From assembly GCF_026000435.1 (NCBI RefSeq), contig NZ_AP026763.1, positions 2,108,001 through 2,172,000 of the forward strand: a stretch of 64,000 bases of DNA, in the 5' to 3' direction. The notes beneath the pieces are model-generated. The model searched no databases and was not told the DNA's origin. It worked only from the letters and a program-made list of their open reading frames with translations. Positions 17,568 to 26,230 of this stretch are shown piece after piece; position 1 is the first letter of the stretch; every line of letters starts with the position of its first letter. The DNA comes from Vibrio sp. STUT-A11. GTDB taxonomy: Bacteria > Pseudomonadota > Gammaproteobacteria > Enterobacterales > Vibrionaceae. The translations under genes were made by a program, and so were the position numbers.

Positions 17568-18473
17568 TTACGCTAATTCAGTTTGAAGCCAAGGCCAGCC
17601 TTGCTTCTTACGGCTTAGAGTATTTTCCATCATTAGCATGCCGTTGTCCTCATGCTTAACTAGCTTCTCTGCCCACTCACCTTTGTATAGAAGACGAGTT
17701 TGAGCCGTAGTGATGTCTGTTAGCATTACGGCTGCAAATGCTAGGTTGTCGTTTACACAACGAGCTTCTAGATCCGCTTCAAGCGCTTCGATCATACCGT
17801 CAACTTGCTCTAGTGTTGCAAGTTCAACCTGACCTACTACTACGTCACGGCCGTTGAATGGGTAACCCTTCAGGTCTTTTTCAACTAGCTCAGCAGCTGA
17901 TAGACCTTCGATGTTTGTTTTCGCGATCAGAAGATCTTTGATGAATACGTCAACATCTTGTACGTCTGCAATTGCAGCTAGCTCAGCAACGGCGTCTTTG
18001 TCTTTTTGAGTACAAGTTGGAGATGCGAAACCTACTGTGTCAGATAGGATCGCTGACATCATTAGCTTAGCGATTTGTGGAGTGATCGCGTGACCTTCGA
18101 TCTTGAACATGTTGAATAGAACCGTGTTGGTACAACCAACAGGCCAGATCCATGCTTCCATTGGGTTCACTGTCATCACATCACCTAAACGGTGGTGGTC
18201 AACGATACCCGCGATTTCAGCTTCAGCGATGTCATCAGGTGCTTGCGCTAGATCTGAGTAGTCTACTAGCCAAACGGTTTCACCCGCTACTGAAGTGCGA
18301 AGTTCTGGAACTTCTGCGCCAGCTACTTCAAGAATGTGCTGAGTTTCACGGTTGATTTCACCCTGACGAATTGGCATTGCTTCAACACCACGCGCCTTAA
18401 GAAGTTCAGTTGCAACAAGTGCACTACAAATACTATCACTGTCTGGGTTCTTATGACCTACAACTAGAATCAT
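17568..18473 (-). CDS. ppaC: Manganese-dependent inorganic pyrophosphatase (family II)
   Basis: Cytoplasmic enzyme that hydrolyses pyrophosphate to phosphate, using Mn2+. It belongs to the DHH superfamily, unrelated to the common Mg-dependent Ppa. Metal-binding motifs visible are GHKNPDSDS (His7, Asp11, Asp13), VDYSD (about residue 72) and DHH (VDHHRLGD, about residue 94). The DHHA2 domain fills the C-terminal half. The 301-residue length is normal. Divergent from the probable manganese transporter at 18668, which fits the enzyme's metal need. Confidence 0.95.
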   Translation of the reverse strand: MILVVGHKNPDSDSICSALVATELLKARGVEAMPIRQGEINRETQHILEVAGAEVPELRTSVAGETVWLVDYSDLAQAPDDIAEAEIAGIVDHHRLGDVMTVNPMEAWIWPVGCTNTVLFNMFKIEGHAITPQIAKLMMSAILSDTVGFASPTCTQKDKDAVAELAAIADVQDVDVFIKDLLIAKTNIEGLSAAELVEKDLKGYPFNGRDVVVGQVELATLEQVDGMIEALEADLEARCVNDNLAFAAVMLTDITTAQTRLLYKGEWAEKLVKHEDNGMLMMENTLSRKKQGWPWLQTELA

Positions 18474-18608
18474 GTTTCTTCCTATTCAAGTCAATTTGAT
18501 ACGCTTCCGAATAATGGCACCGTGTGCCATGGAAGCTGTTTGCTCACAAAGGCCAGTACTTTACCTGATTTAACGGACTTTGACACGAAGAAAAGTGCAT
18601 AACTCGGT

Positions 18609-18649
18609 TGCGAATAATTATCATTAATATATAATGATAATTATTACCA
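18609..18649. promoter_or_regulatory. Tandem Fur/Mur-type boxes upstream of metal transporter
   Basis: A perfect 14-bp inverted repeat (AATAATTATCATTA at 18613-18626 with TAATGATAATTATT at 18632-18645) is spaced by ATATA. Two 7-1-7 Fur-type boxes fit: TGCGAATAATTATCA (18609-18623, 12 of 14 to TGATAAT-N-ATTATCA) and TGATAATTATTACCA (18635-18649, 13 of 14). They end 18 bp before the transporter ATG. Binding by Fur, or a manganese-sensing Fur paralogue (Mur), is inference. Confidence 0.75.
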
Positions 18650-18667
18650 TTTGCATTTGAGACGATA

Positions 18668-19882
18668 ATGAACGCGACGAGATTTTTGCATTCAGCCCAG
18701 CACCTGCTTCGACCAACTCAGTTCCGATTAGCGTATAAACGCCTGCTCATACCTGCCTTTATGCTCGCACTGTTGGTAAATGGCAACACTCGTGAAATCG
18801 CGGTGACAACACTATCCGATTCCTTTTGGGCTGTTTCATGTTACGTGTGCGCGACTCTGGTGATTTATCATTATCTATCCCACTTCCTATCGAAAACTAA
18901 TCGCTTCACCGAGCTATACCGTCATTCTCAAACCCACCAGGTTTTTTTTGCTGCCCTTCTTGGCGGACTGCCGGGATGTGGCGGTGCGATTGTTGTGACC
19001 ACGCAGTTTATTAGTGGGCGAGTCGGTTTTGGTGCCATTGTTGCTGTATTAACATCAACAATGGGTGACGCGGCTTTTTTGCTGCTCGCCGCTAAACCTG
19101 TGGTCGGTATTGGTGTAGTGGTAACGGGTATCGTAGTCGGTACAATTTCTGGACTGGTTGTAAACGCTTTTCACAAAGAGGATTTTTTGCGTCCCGTCCA
19201 TAAAGTAAACCCAAATGAACCATTTATTCCTCAAAGCCAAAGCGAAGGTTATAGCGCTCAGGAACAGAAGGCGATCAATTTACAAGGCACTTTCTGGAAA
19301 TGGCTTATATTACCAACCAGTATTGTCGCGCTGATGATGTCCTTCCAATTAGATATCAATCAGCTGCTTAACTTACCAACAAATACCATTGAATGGATTG
19401 GGGCGATTTTTGCGGTCACGACGATGTCACTCTGGGCAATGACGAAAGAGTTGGGTTGTTATCAATCGACAGTATCCGAAGATGAGAAAATCATCGACTC
19501 CCACCCAATTCAAAAAGCGGCGCAAGACACCAACTTCGTCAGTGCGTGGGTAATTATTGCCTTCATTGCGTTTGAGTTTACGACTTACTTTTCCGGGCTG
19601 GATGTCGCCACTTCTCTCTCAAATTGGGGAATTTGGATGCCATTAGCCGGATTGATGATAGGAATACTTCCTGGTTGTGGACCTCAAATTTTAGTGACAA
19701 GTTTATACTTGTCCGGTGCTGCGCCTTTTTCAGCACAAATAGCCAATGCCATCTCGAATGACGGTGATGCCCTTTTCCCGGCTATTGCGATGGCACCCAA
19801 AGCAGCATTAGTTGCTACTATTTACTCATCTATTCCTGCATTTATTGTTGGTTATGGTTATTACTTCTTATTTGAGCTATAG
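18668..19882 (+). CDS. Putative manganese/heavy-metal transporter (ArsP_2 / DUF2899 type)
   Basis: Integral membrane protein of 404 residues with about ten helices, matching what I recall of the putative 10-TM heavy-metal exporter family (ArsP_2), often annotated as putative manganese transporter. It is built as two repeats. LPGCGGAIVVTT with TMGDAAF in the first half (Cys104) mirrors LPGCGPQILVTS with NDGDALF in the second (Cys337). The paired GCG and GDA motifs are good candidates for a metal path. It is divergent from Mn-dependent ppaC, with Fur/Mur-type boxes just upstream. Transport direction and metal are not established by sequence. Confidence 0.75.
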   Translation: MNATRFLHSAQHLLRPTQFRLAYKRLLIPAFMLALLVNGNTREIAVTTLSDSFWAVSCYVCATLVIYHYLSHFLSKTNRFTELYRHSQTHQVFFAALLGGLPGCGGAIVVTTQFISGRVGFGAIVAVLTSTMGDAAFLLLAAKPVVGIGVVVTGIVVGTISGLVVNAFHKEDFLRPVHKVNPNEPFIPQSQSEGYSAQEQKAINLQGTFWKWLILPTSIVALMMSFQLDINQLLNLPTNTIEWIGAIFAVTTMSLWAMTKELGCYQSTVSEDEKIIDSHPIQKAAQDTNFVSAWVIIAFIAFEFTTYFSGLDVATSLSNWGIWMPLAGLMIGILPGCGPQILVTSLYLSGAAPFSAQIANAISNDGDALFPAIAMAPKAALVATIYSSIPAFIVGYGYYFLFEL

Positions 19883-19890
19883 CCGCTTCA

Positions 19891-19919
19891 AAAAGTAAAA
19901 GAGCCTCATTTGAGGCTCT
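19891..19919 (-). terminator. Intrinsic terminator of the alpha-galactosidase gene
   Basis: A 9-bp stem AGAGCCTCA / TGAGGCTCT with a 2-nt loop is followed on the minus strand by TTTACTTTT. It could also catch transcripts of the convergent transporter gene. Confidence 0.75.
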
Positions 19920-19936
19920 GTACTCAACCCATCACC

Positions 19937-21676
19937 CTATACTGTGACGATCGCTCTTGCATGGAGTCCTTTATCTAAACTGACTAAAAACATCTGACAA
20001 GCATCTTGGTTGAGCTTTTCTCCCGTCCAGAAATCATACCAGTCGACTGGTTTGTCCGAAGTCAGTGTAAACTCCGTTGCGTCCTGATTGGAGTAGTTAA
20101 ACAAACAATGCAGATCATTCTTGTTGGTTAGCTTCAAGAATGCGTGGTTTAAACTCAACGCCGAGAAAAGTGCAGATTCCTGGCTGCGACGTTGGCGCAA
20201 CATAAGTTTCGACAACGTTTTGCTCGCAAATGGGGTAATCTCTGGCAGAGGATCGCCAGAAAGTAACAAGCCACCACAAGCCAAAAGTACAGTACGATGA
20301 AATTCGTAGTCCTCACGCGAAGCCGCTTGATTTGGTAAAGAGGTAAACGTTGCGCAGTCTGGGTCAATCTGCCAAAGCTTTCGGTGCTGCCAACTGCGGT
20401 AAAATGTTTCTTTGGCGAGCTGTTCGAAACGATGACTATGACGTTCAACGTCATCGGATACACGCATCGCATCCACCAGCCCCAGCGAAGGCCACATTGG
20501 CGCGTTGCAACCCAGCAGCCAAGCGTCACCTGCCCCTTTCGCTATCGCTTCCATACCCATTCGGTACGCTTCTACGCCTGTCACTCCAGACTGACTGCGT
20601 TTTCCCTTGAGGGTACCCCAATAGTTTGCATCCAGCTTAAACAGTTCGACACCCCACTTTTCACGCATGACAGACACCACATGAGTAAGGTGATCTTGGA
20701 CTTCTGGAAGAGAAGTGTCGAGAATATACCACGGTGTGCATCGCCAGCCTCCATAGGTGACATCCTCTGCTTTCATTAAACTGCCATCATGATGGCGCAC
20801 AAACCAGTCAGGGTGTTGCTTGAACACTTCCGATTCTGGTTGAGCAATAAACGGCGCCATCCAAATCGCTGGCTTTTTCCCCTTAGAACGAATGTTCTGA
20901 ATTAACTCTTTTACACCACCAGAAAACTTATCGGAAGGCGTCAGCCAGTCGCCCATAAACGCCTGATAGCCATCATCAAGTAACACCCACTCCAGATCCG
21001 CCAATTTATCGCTCATACACTCGACGTTTTGCAGAATATTCGTTTCTGTCACTTCTGCATAATAGGCGTACCACGAGCACCAACCTATAGGCGCACATTG
21101 TGTGACACCGTTACGCACCGGATGATTATCTGCAATCATCTTGCTGTATTGTTGGTAAAGTGCTGCCAATGATGTTCCGCTCAGCACGGTAACGGACTCC
21201 AAGGTATTTGTTTCCCAGTCCGTCACTTGCGTGTGTTCACCATCGATAGCCGCAGACAGAATCCACTGCTCTTCATGTTGCTGAACATCAAAATAGCCTG
21301 CGAATCGACGGCAACTGGTAAAACCAAATAACGTATATCCATCAGAGTCTTCCACGACTAAGTAGTTGTAGTAACGCTTGGGGGCATCTTGGGGGTAGAT
21401 CCGATAACTCGGACTGTTATCAGGACAGCGACCAATATCTATTGGCTGGCTGATGGTCCCTGAGGTTTGGGCCAACATCTGGAAACCGTCTCCGACCACA
21501 CGAGCACCATGTTCATATAAAAATGGCACTTCAAAGAGTACTTCGCGATCGGTAAAGGTTTTCTGGTGAATGCCAGCAAAAGAAAAATAGGCTTGATTGG
21601 AGATGATATCGACTTGGAGGTCGTTATCAACGACAGAGATTTCTACACGGTTAGCAAACTGAAAGGTTTGAGTCAT
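19937..21676 (-). CDS. Alpha-galactosidase, GH36-like
   Basis: Retaining glycosidase of clan GH-D, expected to cleave terminal alpha-1,6-galactose from melibiose- or raffinose-type sugars. The nucleophile motif is in LFKLDANYWG (KxD) and the acid/base region is RVSDDVE, both in the (beta/alpha)8 barrel; WVLLDDGYQ is the strand-1 motif. The 579-residue length suits the compact GH36 group. No signal peptide, so cytoplasmic. No sugar transporter, regulator or other sugar gene is adjacent, unusual for such an enzyme. The start is supported by the N-terminal beta domain, but no strong ribosome-binding site precedes it. Confidence 0.82.
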   Translation of the reverse strand: MTQTFQFANRVEISVVDNDLQVDIISNQAYFSFAGIHQKTFTDREVLFEVPFLYEHGARVVGDGFQMLAQTSGTISQPIDIGRCPDNSPSYRIYPQDAPKRYYNYLVVEDSDGYTLFGFTSCRRFAGYFDVQQHEEQWILSAAIDGEHTQVTDWETNTLESVTVLSGTSLAALYQQYSKMIADNHPVRNGVTQCAPIGWCSWYAYYAEVTETNILQNVECMSDKLADLEWVLLDDGYQAFMGDWLTPSDKFSGGVKELIQNIRSKGKKPAIWMAPFIAQPESEVFKQHPDWFVRHHDGSLMKAEDVTYGGWRCTPWYILDTSLPEVQDHLTHVVSVMREKWGVELFKLDANYWGTLKGKRSQSGVTGVEAYRMGMEAIAKGAGDAWLLGCNAPMWPSLGLVDAMRVSDDVERHSHRFEQLAKETFYRSWQHRKLWQIDPDCATFTSLPNQAASREDYEFHRTVLLACGGLLLSGDPLPEITPFASKTLSKLMLRQRRSQESALFSALSLNHAFLKLTNKNDLHCLFNYSNQDATEFTLTSDKPVDWYDFWTGEKLNQDACQMFLVSLDKGLHARAIVTV

Positions 21677-21837
21677 ATTATATCTACTTAGTTATTATTA
21701 TCTTTATACTTGGTTCAATATGAACCGTTTAGGCACGGTCACCATTATCCTACGGTTGAAAAGAGGAAATCGTTAGTTGCCTCACGAATACTCCCAGTGA
21801 AACACAATTGTCGAGATAACGCTCACCCAATTCAGCT

Positions 21838-21865
21838 AAAAAAATACCAGCCCGGAGGCTGGTAT
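21838..21865 (-). terminator. Intrinsic terminator of torECA
   Basis: On the minus strand a 9-bp perfect stem (ATACCAGCC / GGCTGGTAT, 4-nt loop) runs into seven T residues, 24 bp past the torA stop. Confidence 0.9.
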
Positions 21866-21888
21866 CATGTTTCGTTCTTATACTCTTA

Positions 21889-24351
21889 TTAAGCAACTTC
21901 GATTGGACCACCGAATGATGTGACCGGCGGCACTTTACCTGTGAACTTCTCAAAGTCGACGATACAAGTGTTTGCAGAAGTAGCCTGTGCAAGCTCAGAA
22001 GAGCCGATGTCTTGCGTTAGCGTGTTAGGGTCGCCGTAAGTACAGATGGCGCCTTCTTTCTCGTTCAGAGGGCCATACCAGGCGCCTTCTTCGATACGAA
22101 CCACACCACGTGGGTAACTGTCGGTCAGAACCGCACCCGCCAAAAGCTGACCACGACCGTTAAATACACGTACCAAGTCACCATTTTTGATGCCTTTCGC
22201 TTTTGCATCAACCGGGTTGATGTAAACAGGCTCACGACCTTGCACTGCGTAAGTAGCACGGAACTCTTCAGATTCACACATTTGTGAGTGCAGACGCTTA
22301 TCCGGGTGACAAGACTGTAACCAGAACGGGTATTTGTCTGAACCCGGACCACCGTGTGAACGTTCTGATTTTTCGAACCACATTGGGTGCTCTTGGCAAT
22401 GTTCGTAACCGTACCGACCGATCTTACGGGAAGTAATCTCGATGAAACCAGATGGCGTGCCCAATGGATTCAACTCTGGGTCCTTACGGAAATCCGCATG
22501 GCGAACCCAAGGTTTACCTTCACCAAAGTCCAGTACACTCTTCTCCCAGAACTCGTTGAACTCTGGCATTTCGAATTTGCCTTCATTGGCTTTCTTACAA
22601 TCGTTGTACAGGCTTTCGATCCATTCCATCTCACTCATACCACGAGTGTACTCTTCACGGCGGCCAAAGCGTTGTGTCAGTTCACTCATGATCTGGAAGT
22701 CAGGTTTAGATTGGAACAGTGGATCCACCAAACGGTGCATTGCCACCAAACCACGGCTTGAGTACGAGCCATAAACGTCGATATCGTTGCGCTCCCACTG
22801 AGTACAAGCTGGCAACACGATATCAGAGAAGCGACAAGTTGCCGTCCAGGCAAATTCAATGGTCACAACCGTTTGTAGCTTCTTGAACGCTTTCTTCATG
22901 CGGTTGCGATCTTGGTGATGGTGCCATGGGTTACAACCCGAGATAACCATCATTTTGAAATCTGGCAGCTTAACTTTACCGCCGTTGTAATTGATCTCTT
23001 TACCTGGCTCCAGAATAGCATCAATCCAACGCGCTACCGGGATAGTGCGACTGTAGCCGTTGAAATCATTGTTATCCCACTTCGGCTTCATACCTTGGTC
23101 AAGGTTACGCGGGAAGCCGCCAGGACCGGCGAAACCCGTTGATGGAACACCGATACTTGAGTAGTGGTGACCATAAGAGATACCGCCGCCAGGCAGACCG
23201 ATCTGACCAACCATTGCTGCGACAACGGCTGCTGCCCAGTATGGCTGCTCACCGTGCTCCTGACGCTGAATACACCACCCCATCAGGATCTGTGTACGGC
23301 CATTTACCAGCATACGGGCGAATTCGCGAATCTTATCCGCCTTCACGCCACAAATTGATGCCGCCCACTCAGGAGTCTTTTCCGTCTTATCTTTGGTTTG
23401 ACCCTGAACGTATTGAATGAACTCTTCAAAGCCCAGACAGTAAGTCTCAATGAACTTCTTATCGTAGAGCTCTTCGTTGTACAGCACGTGTGCAACAGCC
23501 AGCATGAACGCCACGTCGGTCATCGGGTTGATGTACAGATGATCGTTCTCTAGGTAGCGCTGAGTTTTGTTCTTCACTGGGTCGACAGACAGAACGTTGA
23601 TCTCACCTTTCGCGACTTTCTCTTTTAGCTGTTCTAGATACTTGAAAGATTCGTGCGTTTCACAGTTCCAGCCTACCTGAAGGTTTTTCACTGGATCGTT
23701 CGCCCACAAAACAATGTTGTCCGAGTTCTCTAAGATTTCAGACCAAGACGTACCTTGTGCATAAACTTCTGTTGAACCGAGTACGTAAGGCATGATGGTT
23801 TGGCCCGCACCTGTCGAGTAGTCGCCAACTTTCGTGATGAAGTTACCATGCATGCCAACTGCACGTTGCATGTGTGCGGTACAGTTGTTGAACGCACCTG
23901 TTTGGTTCCAGCCAGTTTGGCCAGCGTGCAGTGCCCACGGACCGTATTCTTTCTGTACACGCTCTAACTCACGGTAGAACAGGTCCAGCGCTTCATCCCA
24001 CGTTACACGGATAAAACGGTTGTTGCCGCGAGTATCTGCGCTGTACTTGTGCTTTTTCAGCCAATCCAGACGAACCATTGGGTAACGGACACGCGAAGGG
24101 CTGTAAATGATGCCCTTGATGCCGTTAAGCATCTCTGTCGGGTTCTTATCAAGCTCTAATGGTTTGATCTCCTGAACCTTACCCGCGTAGATATGAGCGC
24201 GGAATGCGCCCCAGTGCGAGCCCGTCACTTTCCAGGTACCTGTCGATTCCGCGGCTTTTGCAGAAGCTGACGCTAATAAGCTTGGACCGATAACTGACGC
24301 GGCACTTGTCGTTGCTACGCCTTTAAGAAAACTTCTTCGTGTAATAGCCAT
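21889..24351 (-). CDS. torA: Trimethylamine-N-oxide reductase, catalytic subunit
   Basis: Periplasmic molybdenum (bis-MGD) enzyme of the DMSO-reductase family that reduces TMAO to TMA as terminal electron acceptor. A twin-arginine signal is present (TRRSFLKG at residues 4-11, with a hydrophobic core and ASAKAAE cleavage region). The molybdopterin oxidoreductase domain and a C-terminal dinucleotide-binding domain (about residue 680 on) fill 820 residues, normal for TorA. Electrons should come from TorC, encoded 25 bp upstream. No torD chaperone gene follows, so the maturation chaperone must be encoded elsewhere. Confidence 0.95.
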   Translation of the reverse strand: MAITRRSFLKGVATTSAASVIGPSLLASASAKAAESTGTWKVTGSHWGAFRAHIYAGKVQEIKPLELDKNPTEMLNGIKGIIYSPSRVRYPMVRLDWLKKHKYSADTRGNNRFIRVTWDEALDLFYRELERVQKEYGPWALHAGQTGWNQTGAFNNCTAHMQRAVGMHGNFITKVGDYSTGAGQTIMPYVLGSTEVYAQGTSWSEILENSDNIVLWANDPVKNLQVGWNCETHESFKYLEQLKEKVAKGEINVLSVDPVKNKTQRYLENDHLYINPMTDVAFMLAVAHVLYNEELYDKKFIETYCLGFEEFIQYVQGQTKDKTEKTPEWAASICGVKADKIREFARMLVNGRTQILMGWCIQRQEHGEQPYWAAAVVAAMVGQIGLPGGGISYGHHYSSIGVPSTGFAGPGGFPRNLDQGMKPKWDNNDFNGYSRTIPVARWIDAILEPGKEINYNGGKVKLPDFKMMVISGCNPWHHHQDRNRMKKAFKKLQTVVTIEFAWTATCRFSDIVLPACTQWERNDIDVYGSYSSRGLVAMHRLVDPLFQSKPDFQIMSELTQRFGRREEYTRGMSEMEWIESLYNDCKKANEGKFEMPEFNEFWEKSVLDFGEGKPWVRHADFRKDPELNPLGTPSGFIEITSRKIGRYGYEHCQEHPMWFEKSERSHGGPGSDKYPFWLQSCHPDKRLHSQMCESEEFRATYAVQGREPVYINPVDAKAKGIKNGDLVRVFNGRGQLLAGAVLTDSYPRGVVRIEEGAWYGPLNEKEGAICTYGDPNTLTQDIGSSELAQATSANTCIVDFEKFTGKVPPVTSFGGPIEVA

Positions 24352-24376
24352 TTAAAATTCTCCAATCCGACGCTTA

Positions 24377-25561
24377 TTAGTGGTGGCCTTCAGCATAATC
24401 TGAAGAGTGCTTCTGTAGATATTTCAAGATAAGCGCTTCGCTGTCCGTATCCAGGTTGACGAACGCTAACATACCGTCGAACATACCTGGCCAGGTGTTC
24501 GCGTCGAAGTGCTCTTCAGCAGGTTGCGTGTGACATACTGAACAGTTAGTTTTGTACGCTTCACGTGATTTTTCCCATACTGGGTTGATATCGTTCAACG
24601 TCGACTCTTTCTTCAGCCAAGCTTTCGCTGTCACTTTTTCCCATGGGAGACCAGTGAGTTCGTCAACACGCTTTTCACCTGTCGTCACCATGTTGCTGTC
24701 GGTAGACGCTTCTTTTAGCAGAGATGCTGTCGCAATGTTCTTACCGAAATCTTCTTGGATTACACGACCAAAGCCTTTCGCTTTACGCCAGCCATCGATT
24801 TCAATTTCAACAAAGTCGCCTTTTTCTTCGATAACTTTTACGGACGATGCCGGGTTCAGAAGACCCGCTTCTTTAGTACCTTGCTCATCAAAGTAAAGTG
24901 GAAGATGACGAATGCTGACTAGCTGCTGACCTACTGCGTAATCCGTGTTTGATGTCATTTGTTCCAGATCGCCCACAATACCGCCGATGCTATCCATACC
25001 TGCAGGTAAGTTGTGCGCAATGCCTTTGTGGCAATCGACACAGCTTTGATCTTTCTCTGCGGCTTGTTTCATTTGGATACGCGCGGTCGGAGACATCTGG
25101 TCGAAGTCCATCGAGTCGTAGTTATGGCAGTTTTTACATTCAAGAGATTTGTTCGCAGAAAAACGATCCCATTCATGTTTGGCTAACTCGATACGGCGTT
25201 CTTCAAACACCCCTTCTTCATCGTAGTTACCAAATACTTGTGCAAACACCTCTTTAGAAGCCTGCATCTTACGCGCGATTTTATCTGTCCAGTTATGTGG
25301 AACGTGACAGTCAGGACAAGTCGCACGCACACCAGAGTGGTTTTTCCAGTGAACCGTGTCTTGTAGTTCAACATAAACGTTGTCGCGCATGGTGTGACAG
25401 CTGATACAGAACTCTTCCGTATTGGTTGCTTCTAACGCTGTGTTGAAGCCACCCCAGAAAATAACGCCTGCGATAAAGCCACCCATAGTTAGCACACCAA
25501 GGCTGATATGCACGGCAGGGCGTGTCATCGTACGCCACAGTTTAATGATTATTGATTTCAT
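24377..25561 (-). CDS. torC: Pentaheme c-type cytochrome TorC
   Basis: Membrane-anchored cytochrome that passes electrons from menaquinol to TorA. One N-terminal membrane helix (about residues 17-37) is followed by five CxxCH haem sites: CISCH, CPDCH, CKNCH and CVDCH in the NapC/NirT-type domain, and CSVCH in the C-terminal domain near residue 345. The 394-residue length is typical. It sits between torE and torA in one operon. TorC in E. coli also feeds back on TorS sensing; that cannot be judged here. Confidence 0.95.
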   Translation of the reverse strand: MKSIIIKLWRTMTRPAVHISLGVLTMGGFIAGVIFWGGFNTALEATNTEEFCISCHTMRDNVYVELQDTVHWKNHSGVRATCPDCHVPHNWTDKIARKMQASKEVFAQVFGNYDEEGVFEERRIELAKHEWDRFSANKSLECKNCHNYDSMDFDQMSPTARIQMKQAAEKDQSCVDCHKGIAHNLPAGMDSIGGIVGDLEQMTSNTDYAVGQQLVSIRHLPLYFDEQGTKEAGLLNPASSVKVIEEKGDFVEIEIDGWRKAKGFGRVIQEDFGKNIATASLLKEASTDSNMVTTGEKRVDELTGLPWEKVTAKAWLKKESTLNDINPVWEKSREAYKTNCSVCHTQPAEEHFDANTWPGMFDGMLAFVNLDTDSEALILKYLQKHSSDYAEGHH

Positions 25562-25611
25562 TATTTGCTCTCTTAAAATCTTTTCAAAAGTGTGGTTATG
25601 AGCTCAACGGC

Positions 25612-25791
25612 TTACATACCGTGCGCACCAGGAGGTCCAAAGAAGAACACCTGCAGCATCCATACGATGAATCCGTAACCGCCAACGAAACCCACACTTA
25701 AAATTGGAAAGAGCACAACCGCGATAAAGAAAAACGACTTCCATTCAAGGGAGCGTTTTTCACCGCACTCAATATTATTAACATCTCTCAT
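25612..25791 (-). CDS. torE: Small membrane protein TorE
   Basis: 59-residue protein at the head of torECA. It reads MRDVNNIECGEKRSLEWK, then one membrane helix (about residues 19-50), then GPPGAHGM. The C-terminal FFGPPGAHGM tail is the family hallmark, shared with NapE/TorE proteins. Its function is not clearly known; it is consistently next to periplasmic TMAO or nitrate reductases and may help assembly or electron transfer. The ATG at 25791 has AGG at 7-nt spacing. It ends 50 bp before torC. Confidence 0.88.
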   Translation of the reverse strand: MRDVNNIECGEKRSLEWKSFFFIAVVLFPILSVGFVGGYGFIVWMLQVFFFGPPGAHGM

Positions 25792-26230
25792 ACATTTGCC
25801 TACTTTGTATTTAGTGTTATTGAAAAGCTCAGGAAATAGAGCTTAAGTTTTTTACAATTTATAACCGAAAATGTTAGTCCATATTAATAGTAGGGTTCAA
25901 TCAAATAACGCCCTTCACCCCTTGTTATTCAATACTTTTTTGAGTTCGAACGGAGATGTGTGGGATTGATATTGTTTATTAAAAAACATGAACAGATATG
26001 AAAAAATAAGTCTTTTAAACAAATGTTAAATTGGCAACAATATAAAAACACAAATAACATTTTCAAGTTAAACATTACGGGAAAAATGCATTTTCATAGC
26101 GAAGAAAAACCAAATAATGTAAACAAATTGATAAGAAATGATTTAGAAAGGAGACTTTGACTCGCATTTAAAGCATTCAAAAAATATGAGTTAATATAGA
26201 AAGGGTAAAGAAGAGAATTTAGGAGAATTG
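25792..26230. other. AT-rich intergenic region between torE and the FetB-like gene
   Basis: A divergent regulatory region of 439 bp. The only element I can support is the TorR-like box at 25987-26002. The rest is strongly A-rich on the plus strand, with no ORF, repeat or hairpin of note. Confidence 0.6.
25987..26002 (-). promoter_or_regulatory. TorR-like operator upstream of torECA
   Basis: The minus strand reads TTCATA-TCTG-TTCATG, matching the TTCATA-N4-TTCATA motif reported for TorR in Shewanella at 11 of 12 positions. It lies about 195 bp upstream of the torE start. No torR/torS genes are in the window. Confidence 0.6.

Noticed and set aside
21710..21892. Short plus-strand ORF upstream of the alpha-galactosidase gene
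   Set aside because: It crosses the torECA terminator and the end of torA; not coding.
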